A DNA stretch of 64,000 bases from NCBI GenBank assembly GCA_038503075.1, contig JBCAML010000004.1:62001-126000 (forward strand), in the 5' to 3' direction. Positions 11,395 to 21,445 of this stretch are shown here, piece after piece; the stretch's first letter is position 1; every line of letters starts with the position of its first letter. The position numbers and the translations under genes were made by a program. The stretch comes from Gyromitra esculenta. Its lineage: Eukaryota > Ascomycota > Pezizomycetes > Pezizales > Discinaceae. Below the pieces are notes generated by a model. It saw nothing but the letters and a program-made list of their open reading frames with translations. It did not search any database and had not been told where the DNA came from.

Positions 11395-13346
11395 TTGATG
11401 GTTCGGCTAACGGAGTATAACAGATGATATCCCTAAGCACTCATAAAAGGTTTGAGAAATTAAAATTGTCGATCTGAGGATTTCTACTGAGACCCTGATG
11501 TATGTAGCATCTAAGTTTACCCAAGAGCTTACAGGTATTATTTTGATTGCCAGTAGCTTCGAGAAATTTCAATTTTCCTGGTAATAGCATTATCTACAAT
11601 TTCGAATTTGCTGCGAAAACAGATATGAATTCGTTAGAAACTCGAAGTAGAGCTCTTGATGAGTAATAAATCTTGCGATAACTGAGAGAAACCATTCATC
11701 GTGTCATGCATGAGACGTCACGTGCACTCGTTCTTGCAACAGCTAGCTACCCCTTCCCCAGCTTCTGATTCGATACAAAGGTTTAAGCTCCACTCGAGCC
11801 ATGAGGCCGACTCGGATAGCACGAACTTGAATTTCTATTAGCCAAGCCGGCTTAAGCTTCTCTTAGATGTGGCTTTTTTAGTAGTGCAATGGGGAAACTC
11901 CTAAAAAAACAAGGCTCGTGTATATTACCCTAATATGTGATTAGTTTTCTACGAAGCGCTCTGCTTAGGCTCTAGAACTACACTAAATACACTCTTCGCG
12001 GCAAGGGTGGATAATCGTGAGCTATAACTCTAGGCCTAGCTTAAGGCGAAAAGCGCCACTTTAAGTTCCTAGTTGAAATTTTTAACCTGCGAGCTGATAC
12101 CATAAGCTTTTTTTCCCGCCATCGAAATTTGAAAGTTCATCTCGCTTGCAGCCTGCCAGCTAAAAAAGCGACACCACACAACAGCTGCAGTGCTCAACGA
12201 TGTAAAAAAATCACTAACGTTTAATTTTATCTATTTCTATTAAACAGGAGCCCGCAATACTGTATTTATCGAAAATCTTGGCCTGGCCTGCTGGCGCTGG
12301 CGCGTGCTTTTGGCTTGCTTATGAACGTGCTTCTGGGCGTGCTTTTGGTGTTAGCCGTGGGGCACTTCCATTGCCTTGCCTGCTTGGTGTTAGGGGCGTT
12401 TCAACTAAAGGTTCCACTTTTTAGCTGGCATTATTTGGTTGTCGATGGTATCCGGAAGATATGCACATTGGGCGTTGGCATACGAAAGGTTCCCCCAAAA
12501 AAACTTAAGCAGCTGAAACTAGTCCACTTCGTCAAATCCCTAGATTGTCGGACAATCTCTCAAGTCATAAATTGTCACTCGTTAGGGCATTGCTGCATGT
12601 GTTAGAGAAGCTTTCTAATTCTAGAACCTTCTGGACATCGCTTTGGAGACGAAAACTTGCGAGACACAAGCTTAAGCCCGGGCTCTCGGGGATTCTAGAA
12701 TGGTATATGTAAGTATATAGACGGGGAACCCCGCAGAGTGGGCGGTTAAATTGTGGAAAAGTTTTGTGAAAATAAGAAGGAAGGAAGAGGAGGGGGGGAG
12801 GAGAAGAAGTCGTGAGAGTAGGAATGGAGGATTTGGAAATAAGTGGGTAAGTCGAGACAGTGGGACCACCTTTCCGAGGGAACAGTATTGTCGAAGCTCA
12901 ACCCCCCTATTAAGAAAACGGGAGAATGGAGAAGAGAGGCAGTAAGGAGAAGAGTAGGAGAGCGATGATGGAAGGGGTAGAATTTGAGGTATGAGTTAAG
13001 GTTATGATTATATATGTTGTGTAGTGTTTTATTTATTTTTTTGATTTTGTGTTTTGCGAAGAGTATCATAATTATATATAACCTGCGAGTTGAATGTACC
13101 TAATGAATAAACAAACCACAACAGCAACGAACAAACGACGGGGCATCCCTTTAGAATATTCCCCCAAAGCAGATATCCGAAATAGTGTAAACACTAAGAT
13201 ATGTCGTGGTATACGTAACTTTACAAACACTAATAAGAGACTCAGGCAGAATTTCCCACGTGCCCACGTTCCTGCTAGCCCACCAACACCAAAACCATAT
13301 CCAGAAAATCGATTTCCAAGAATGGCGAGAAAAAATTGACTACTGG

Positions 13347-13468
13347 CTGTCTCGTGCCCAGACGTGAATGCTTGGCGCCAAGGTTCGTTCCTCACGCTCT
13401 CGCTGCGGCAATACCATAATTGTACAATAAACAAAGAATTATGGAAAAATAGGCTGGGCACGAGACAG
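13347..13468. mobile_element. 122-bp MULE-like MITE with 9-bp target duplication
   Basis: The ends are perfect 15-bp inverted repeats: CTGTCTCGTGCCCAG at 13347-13361 and its reverse complement at 13454-13468. Directly outside lie GACTACTGG (13338-13346) and GACTACCGG (13469-13477), a 9-bp direct repeat with one mismatch. A 9-bp duplication is typical of Mutator-like elements. An inner hairpin (CCATAATT...AATTATGG) lies near the right end. There is no coding capacity, so the element would be non-autonomous. Assignment to the Mutator group is inferred from the duplication length alone. Confidence 0.75.
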
Positions 13469-15237
13469 GACTACCGGGTTTATCCGCTCCTTTAAATTAC
13501 CATACCACAAAGTGGCGAAGTTTGTACCACCTTCATACACATATAATCGTCTAGCTATATAGTCGAAACGAATAATCGATACAGGCAGCTGGTTGATCTC
13601 AATAATTGTTATAATAATACTTCTAAATAAAAACTAAAACGAGAATTGTCATTACACAAACTTTGTAAGCTTCCTAAGATGGATTATATTGAGTTTTATC
13701 CCTATGACCGAAGATCGCCAGCTTACCTACTCCGCAGGATCTAATAGTTTACCGCCCAAAGCTCGCGGGCCAAAATAGCTTTAATGTACATATCATACAT
13801 ATACTTACAGAGGAAAGAGTAGATTGCTTTATAACGCTTTTGTTTACGTGTATACGGTTGAGATTTGAATACTAGATGTAGCTACCAGTACTTATGTACA
13901 CGCTTAACAGGTTTAACTTCTTACTTTTTCTTGAGCAAAAGGTTAAATATAGCACACCCAGTCGTAGCTATATTAACCGTCATGAAATTTTTGTTGAAAC
14001 AGTCGTCTCCAGTTCCTTGGATACCTTTTGCGCAATTGCCCTACGGACTTTCCGCTTAAGTCCACTGCAGTCCATGCAAGTCACAGCACAACCTGGAATA
14101 TGAAAAATCCTAAATGCTGTGGAACACAAGATCCTATGTTCATAGATATTTAATTGTTTTCTTGCATACTGTCGCATCTTCCATCTCCGCCAACTCATAT
14201 CGTCGATTTTTTCAATTTGACATTCTATTCTGTCTCTAGTCCGATAACTCCGTGCAATAATAGTGTTTAGTTAAAGCCATTCAAGGATTTGAAGTTATAG
14301 CCGCTGAGCCTCATTCCTATTCCTTGTTTTCAAATCCATTGTGCGCATTAAGAAGGCTGCCGATATCGGATGGTTGCGTTGGTGCCCCTGTCACTAATCA
14401 CCCAGGATCTTAAAGCAATGGAACCAAGATGGCTCGCATGTACTCACACCATCGTATTTTCAGCCGCTTAGTTCAATCAGGGTGCATGTTTAGTTTCCTT
14501 CCCGGACTTCAAAATCTTACGCATGACAGCTATTGTCATTATCCTTAACTCAGGCTTGTGCAGACGCCTAATTAAGCTGATTTCTAGTATGAAAGCCCTA
14601 TTTAGATTACCTGTCTCTTGTCAAATTACCAACGCATTGACGACCCAATTCACACTGATCTTCGAGCCCCATCTCAACCGATCTATCTACTCATTGAACA
14701 TGACGAGATTCCGAGGTGATACATTGCTGAAGGCATGAAATAAGCTAGGTATACAATCTCGTGAAACATAACTATATAGGTTTCGCTTCGGGTGCACCGA
14801 CCAACCCCAAGTGTCCAAACCGCAGAAACGACGATGAGAGCCGAGTTTATCGAACCCGTTTCCAAAACAGCTGGCGGCTCTTCTCACGCGAGAAGGAGGC
14901 TCTTATGATCGACAACGGGGTATCACAGGGACTTGCACAAGAATATTTTTATTGATATTTCATTTCTAAAAAGGCCTCTTTAAAGTAGCCAGCCCACAGC
15001 AAGACCTAAAGTCTAAAGATCTATACGATTGTCCATGAACCTGCAGTGTACTTATTTTCACACCTTACAAACAGAGTAATGAATTTTCAAGGCAAGCTAA
15101 TAGAACCGGATCACCACAAGGTAGGGTTTTTTTACCAAGGCTCATATGCAACTCCTTGCTGATATGCACCGCCATTCAAGAAGGATCTCAATGCCGGCAT
15201 TCTTAACCTCCCAAATCTTGTCCTTCGACACGTGTTT

Positions 15238-15963
15238 ATGTGTCTGGAGGCACCTGTTGTTATTCGGAAGATGCCGCATGACCATCTTTATGGCGTTTTT
15301 CAAGGGCAAGATGTCTCAGAATCCGATCCTCGGGACCTATATAACCTCCTTCGAACTTGCCGAACGCTTTACGAAGATTATGAAGATATCGTGCGTGGGA
15401 GGCAACTGTTCTGTCGATTTTACGTCAATATTTCGAAGCCGCCGCCACAAGAACCGCAACTAATCCAACAAATTGGAAATGGAAAGCTACAGATTTTTGT
15501 AGTAAACTCCAAGCGGCAAATTGCACATGAACCTGTTTCTCAGAGAGTTTTTCAAGACCTAGAGATCATTCATCCTAGGACATCAATACGCTTCCAGCAG
15601 CGAATCGAAGACAATAACGCTTTAGTCGATATTCTTAGCCGACAGTGTTTAAAGTGGATTGGAACTTTCATCAATTGGCCATGCGATAGCAGGGAGCAAA
15701 ACAATAATGACCCAGTAGTCAACATTATGGCCAATCTTCAACAGAATTTCCTCGGCATAATCAACTTTCACCAATACATCAGCTCAACTAAAGTCAAAAA
15801 TACCGTAAACGAAGATGGTGCTACAAGGTGCGGTGCTCGATCGTTTTGGGCAATGATATGCCACTGTAAAACGAATAAATTTTTGGTTGTACACAATGCT
15901 CGCGGTACCATCTGGGATCATAATTTTACCTGCCCAAGAATTGCTATGGTGACTAGTACCTAG
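15238..15963 (+). CDS. Hypothetical protein, weakly F-box-like, 241 aa; start uncertain
   Basis: The frame is open from 15163 to a TAG at 15961. The first ATG is 15238, but residues encoded upstream (ILNLPNLVLRHVFM) resemble the start of a fungal F-box and are followed by LLRTCRTLYEDYED, a motif common in fungal F-box-like proteins. The true start is therefore probably in an upstream exon I could not place, or the 5' end is lost. The rest (about 190 aa) is not recognised; it has no signal peptide and ends in a Cys/His-containing segment (ARSFWAMICHCKTNKFL). It sits alone among repeats, so a decaying gene is possible. Confidence 0.5.
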   Translation: MCLEAPVVIRKMPHDHLYGVFQGQDVSESDPRDLYNLLRTCRTLYEDYEDIVRGRQLFCRFYVNISKPPPQEPQLIQQIGNGKLQIFVVNSKRQIAHEPVSQRVFQDLEIIHPRTSIRFQQRIEDNNALVDILSRQCLKWIGTFINWPCDSREQNNNDPVVNIMANLQQNFLGIINFHQYISSTKVKNTVNEDGATRCGARSFWAMICHCKTNKFLVVHNARGTIWDHNFTCPRIAMVTST

Positions 15964-16446
15964 TGAGTTTCTTCTCGAAAATCTCCATCGATTCATAACC
16001 CTATATGATATGAAGCACTTTACTTAACCACATCCTTTCCCTGCATCTCGGACCTTTCGCATGAGTTTCGCTAATTATCAATTTAATCTTGGGAAGTGCG
16101 GATGCGAGACGCACCTATGAACAGGCATTAGCTTCAGGATATTACGAAGTCGGAATGGATCGTTAGGATTGCGAAACCGGAAATTGAAGGTATTTGTAGA
16201 CGATGAAGTTGGCATCGAGATCTGCATTTCACCATGTACTTAGTCTTGTATCCAACTGCGGTCACAATATAAATTTTTAGTTAAGATACATTCACTATAG
16301 CCACTGCTCCTCCACTCCTATACAAAACTATCCAAGATGGCTGGTATGTTCTACGAAGAGTTAGAGTACAAGCCATCGTATTCTTATTAATTCAATTACA
16401 TATTTTACCCAAGGGAATCAATACCCTCCTCAATTTTTATAGTAGA

Positions 16447-16622
16447 TATAGTACAATCGCTCTATAGGGATATGAAATTAAAGCAATTCTATATTCTTAT
16501 AGAGCAGATATCCTTATAAAAGACCTAGTACGCGCAAGATAACCCCTGTCGAGACCAGAAATAATATCCTTATAAGACGAGCTTCCTTGTGACCCGAACG
16601 CTTATAAAGCGATCGTACTATA
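16447..16622. mobile_element. 176-bp TIR element, Tc1/mariner-like ends
   Basis: TATAGTACAATCGCTCTATA at 16447-16466 is matched in inverted orientation by 16603-16622 with two transition differences. Both ends begin with TA, as expected for a TA target. The interior repeats the motif ATATCCTTATAA twice and has no ORF. The two mismatches and absence of coding capacity suggest an old non-autonomous element. Superfamily is inferred from the TA ends only. Confidence 0.55.
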
Positions 16623-19436
16623 GGATATATATAGACTTCTGAGAAATCCACAACGATAGGGAGGAAAGGGGCCCGAGGCCAAGAAAGCATAAAACAAGAC
16701 TAATTCGGAAACAGCCGTGTAACCTTTACTTCCAAGGCATAACAAAAAGTCCGGTTAAGGTTTCCACTGGCCAAGTTACTAAAATGTCTCCAGCTTCTTA
16801 TATGGGCGGGTTTAAAGGCATCGCTGATTTTAATTGGTAAAGATTTGTTCATCTCAAGTCATTCAAAAACTGGAAAGTTAGTTGTGATTTCTTATCTATT
16901 ACAATCTAATCACTTGGCATAACCGTTTTAGTGTTACCCAATCAATTAATCATGAATTATCACTCGGAAACTGCCGAAATAATTGGATGATCTATTTTAT
17001 ATGTAATATCTCACTCACTACGTGCGCGCCTCATCCCAAGAATCACCTCGGGTCCACTGGCATACATGGCGCAGCCCAGAAACCTCCGTCGAACTTCCAC
17101 TTCAAGGCACAATTCCGGTTTTAACTAAGAGATAAAACTTCGGTTTGACTGATACAAGCGTCGGCGAGCATGTTCTTTCGCAGAGTACACGTATACCTCA
17201 CCTAGGGCTTCTTCGGCCACTTCCGGGAATGCTTAAACAGTTAAGCATTACAAGCGCTACCAGACATCTGTGCCAGTAGATGCACGTACGTGTAGTCAGT
17301 TTAAGATTAGAACAGGCTGTACACAGTTATACGATGATATCATAGAGCAGATCTAGACCAGGTCCGTCCCTCGAATCCGTTTTCAAAATCTTAGCGTACA
17401 TACATGTGACTAGATTGCACTTGGATCTACCGATCAACCCGCTGTAATAAATCTTGCTTGATATGCATCGTACGCTTACTTACATTTCCCTTCAGCGAAT
17501 ACAGCCAACAGATAGTGAGGGCAGTATTTAAAAGTAAGGTTAGGGTTGTTGTTTGTACTTTCTTAATTCGGGAAGGGCAATCTTGCTTAGCATCAGCAGG
17601 GTAGCCATCAGAAGCAATATTCCCGATGAGTAACGCTCCATACTAGGGCTGAAGGGCTTATTACGCTCACTAATGCTCTCCAATCAAAATTAAGCAGCTG
17701 TATTCAGAAATTAGCCGCAGCTCAACTCATCTTCTTTATTTTGGTATTTGCTAGCTTAAGAACACCGCTACTAATCTCTCCAAGTAAGTGCAGCATACTC
17801 TCTCCATAGTAAACAGCCGACTCACTCAAATTTGGAAGTAGATACAAACCATGCACTAGCGTTCAACATATCGCTTCCAATCGTTTTATAAACGATCCTT
17901 CTATCTCCATCCTACCGTAATTAGAGCCCCCATCAATCAATTATTTTGATGTTCAGCCCACTATGCAACCCTAATCAATCAACCTCAACAACTAACGAAA
18001 CCATCAATAGCGATACCCTCACTAGTGATGCGGTCAGTAACAGTACCCTGAGCAAGAAGGCTGGCTCGAGTTGATATTTCGCCCTTCCAGCCCAAAGCGG
18101 ATCCCTGAGTCTTTGCTCGCCAAATCGATCCACCAAAATTAAGTTCCTTGGAGGAGGTCAATGGAGAGAAGCGATTCTAGCAAAAAGACATGGGGCATCA
18201 ACTGACACACGCCCACTTCGGCCATAGTCACGCCTAGTATTGGTATGTGCTATCGATCATCAAGTTTAGTACCGAAAATTCCAAGGCACACACCTTCGAC
18301 AGATATAGGGAAACAGGAATGAACTAATGACGTCGGGACACGCTAGCTTTCCTACACAGATCCACTCCGAAAACCGCTGTCGGGATATCTCGAGGAACAG
18401 CGGAGTGATTCACGCTACAAAAAATTTCATGACAAGATACAAAAGTGGATATCAACGAACAAACTCCACCTCCTCTACCGTGACATTGCACTACGGGAAA
18501 TTTCATGGCAGTCGTGATCTGGGTGATTCCATAAGGAATTTCTTTACTTCTAACACCATCTCAATACGCCCCCCTATGACGAAATCGGACACGGCGTCTT
18601 GCCAATACTCGAATTAGCTTCCAAAAATATAAATGAGAACCATTGTCGACTAATAGAAGACTTCACGACCAACTAAGTTTGAGACTCCGCCCCGGCCAGG
18701 ACCTTGAACAGCACAGCTCCAGCAAATCGTCTACGAAACTATACTCGATGGTCCTATCATCAAATGCACCGAGAAAAGCCCCTCCCCCAAAATCAACCGA
18801 GATCTAGAACACCATCAGACGATCAAGATCAGCTTACTTCCAAGGCTGAAACTTTACCTTAGATTCGCACGCAAGGGTTACGCAGAAAAAAGATCTGCCA
18901 CGCCGAAATAGTAAAACCTCCGAGGTATGACATTCTACAGGATGGAGCTAAGAATGACAGTGATCGCCATCATATCTATTCTTACTAAGATTCAGTCAAG
19001 CGCTACTCAGAGGCTATGGAAATCTATGGTTGAGGGCGCCTAAAGCCGGAGGGTCGCGACATTCGTCTTTATAGCTTAGTAATCTATACAATCTTACTAC
19101 TTTAGGTAATTTATTGCTAGAGAGTAAACCCTGGAATGCCAAGCGCCAGCTTCTTAACATCAAGGTGTTGGATTAAAATTACCACCTAATAATATTTGGC
19201 AGTTATAAAGCTTACTAGTATATATTTAACCCAGATAATTGCCAGAATAGGTAACTACCGCGCGATATTCGCTGAGACCCTACTAGAAACCCAAGTTTTC
19301 AAATCGTAGTAGCTCCACCACCACCACTAGTGTCTCCAGCCATATGGTGACAAGCTGACAGGTATCGCAGGCTCACGGACGTTGTCAAATTTCGCTATCC
19401 TCCCAGTAATGTACCTACATGATTTAGTGAAATTTT

Positions 19437-19757
19437 TTGTCTCAGTTGGGCATTTTGATATGCTCATCGATAGGTACTCTGGGGTTGTTCGCCAATATTA
19501 CTGGTCAGGTTCTGCCTCAGCCCAACGCCACCGGATTGATTGGAACCACGACGTTGGTTTCAAGCGACTGTCAATTTATGCCCATTCACAACTTTAACGA
19601 TGGAGCTGAAATTATTGCGCAAGCGACGATTGTTCCTCTACTGTCCAGATCCATCCCTTCGTGGGTTACTGCCTCGTACAGCAATCAAACGAATCCAACG
19701 CTTCATAAAACGACGGCTGGGCCGGCCATGATGTGGGGATGCAATAATGGGGGTTAA
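19437..19757 (+). pseudogene. Possible coding remnant beside a MITE
   Basis: A frame of about 106 codons has coding-like composition (for example DCQFMPIHNFNDGAEIIAQA, then IVPLLSRSIPSW) but starts with TTG and is preceded by a splice-acceptor-like TTGTCTCAG. It stops 40 bp before the MITE at 19797. It may be an exon or the relic of a gene whose other parts are lost. I recognise no family. Confidence 0.25.
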
Positions 19758-19796
19758 GGGAAAAGAGCCACAGATTCGGAACCAGGGCGGTATTTA

Positions 19797-19965
19797 CTCG
19801 GGTCAGGGGTGAAGTATTGGGACTTACTAGGGTGTCACGGATCTGAGCGGTCACAGTATCACTCTGTTGTTTTCACCGTGCCCTACTGCATTTCGTAATA
19901 TTTCGCTACGTCACGGCGTTGTTCTCCCTTTCCAGGGTGTCCCAATACTTCACCCCTGACCCGAG
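19797..19965. mobile_element. 169-bp MITE with perfect 27-bp TIRs and TA target site
   Basis: The left end (19797-19823, beginning CTCGGGTCAGGGG and ending TATTGGGAC) and the right end (19939-19965) are exact reverse complements over 27 bp. TA lies immediately outside at 19795-19796 and 19966-19967. The internal 115 bp have no ORF. TA duplication plus TIRs of this length are the hallmark of non-autonomous Tc1/mariner-superfamily elements. Perfect TIR identity suggests recent activity. Confidence 0.85.
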
Positions 19966-20821
19966 TACGATCTACGGAGCAAGATTCCACTCTCGTTGTC
20001 ACTACAAGTAAAACAGCGGCAGAGTGCTCCTTCCAAGAAACATTTCTGGTTGAATCAATTCTAGGACACCAAGAATAGCGCAACTCTAGACTAACTGGGC
20101 TATAAGTACCTCCATATACAACTTTTCAAGAACAATTACGCAACGGCGAAAGTGAGGCTCATGTAACGTTAGCCAACCACGCCTGCTGGGAAGAGGGCAC
20201 TTGGGATTTACTCCAACTTATCTCTCGTCACGGTTCTTGATCTCACCATAGTGCGATGAGGAAGCGAGAACTACTTGCAGCATGAAAGTTGTAGGGTCCG
20301 ATTTACCATCTGGCATGCGCATGCTCATTCATTCATTTTATTCCCTGGCTTGCCATATACATTTGTGTGCGATTAAGAACTATACTTCTGGCAATCCAAG
20401 AGATACGGTAGCCTACGTATCCATTCATTCAAAGCTACATCTAACTAAGACTCCAAGACTCTAAATCCTCAGATTATGTGCATCTATGTCTTAGGCGGGC
20501 ATGTAGAGTATAGCAGATCACAGTTTCCTCGACCGATGGCTGCTAAGAAAACAAGCGGCTGAGAAATTGGCAGAATCGACCAATGATCATGACATGTAAA
20601 TCACAACAAGTGTAATTAATAGAGTGGTTTATGAGAGTCGTTGCTAAACCTCAGTGAACGCTATCACAATAACTAATTACTTAATGAAAGACATGAGACA
20701 TAAAGGCCCAACAACCGCTCGACACAGGCCCTGATTCACTCGCCCATTCGCGGCAGTTATATCTCTAACCCAAGACAACAATATATGACCAGATCACGTT
20801 ACTGGTTGCGTCCGTGTTACC

Positions 20822-21445
20822 TTAAATGAATTCGGCAAAAAGGTCGATCGCGAAACCATCGGCAGTAGTAAAGGTGCCATCCGGAATCCAGCGAATCTAA
20901 AGATCGCGAAACCAGTTCATGTCAGCCTTTATCTCACCTTGAGAATATATTCATAGAAAAATGCATGAACTTACCACCCAACCAGTGCTTGAGGGGAATG
21001 CGACAAACTTATCAGTCTCACTTCCGTAGGTAAGGTAGCCATTGAGGATGTGAAATTCAGTGTATTTAGCCTAAGTAGGTTAGTGGGAATTATTGGAAAT
21101 GAATTAATTGGAAGGGTTTTATCATACTTCAGAAATACCAAAATCGGCAAGATTCAAAGTATATACTCCAGACGTGGAACCGGTTGGACTCAAAAAGAAG
21201 TTATCCACACCACCCTCGATCCCAGGTCCAGTAGCATATAGGACAAACGGAGGAGTATCGTCAAAATACGCAGTAATTGGCTCAATTCCTTCACCAAATG
21301 TCGCAGCTCCGTTCAGAGCCCCAAGGTAGAGGCCATTGAGATCGGTATTCGGGGAGTTCTGGACTTGGAGATGGAAAGAACGGCTTCTGGCGGAGACCAC
21401 AGCCACGAAAGAGGTGATACCAAGAAGAACGGTTGACCACTTCAT
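20822..21445 (-). CDS. Small secreted protein, three exons, 162 aa
   Basis: Exons 21128-21445, 20975-21070 and 20897-side exon 20822-20896 join in phase 0 at both junctions. Introns are 57 nt (GTATGA..CTTAG, branch ACTAAC) and 78 nt (GTAAGT..TTTAG). Residues 1-19 (MKWSTVLLGITSFVAVVSA) form a clear signal peptide. The mature part (SFHLQVQNSPNTDLNGLYLG...) has a beta-rich pattern reminiscent of fungal secreted DUF7907-type proteins, a comparison from memory. Cysteines are essentially absent, so it is not a cysteine-rich effector. An upstream in-frame ATG at 21580 would destroy the signal peptide, so 21445 is preferred. Role unknown; extracellular location is inferred. Confidence 0.78.

Larger units (their letters stand above)
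11173..15237. other. Gene-poor interval with repeats
   Basis: No convincing gene. It contains a TAGCCA microsatellite (11367-11394), a GC-richer patch with repeated GCGTGCTTTTGG (about 12300-12350), and the MITE described separately at 13347-13468. Frames such as 12315-12605 lack an ATG start or coding character. Confidence 0.45.
15964..20821. other. Gene-poor interval with two MITEs
   Basis: Contains TA-flanked inverted-repeat elements at 16447-16622 and 19797-19965 and a possible gene remnant at 19437-19757, described separately. The frame at 18327-18617 has an ATG but no domain or splice support. No RNA gene seen. Confidence 0.45.

Noticed and set aside
17535..17555. Telomere-like AAGGTTAGGGTTG
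   Set aside because: Only about one and a half units of TTAGGG; chance occurrence.
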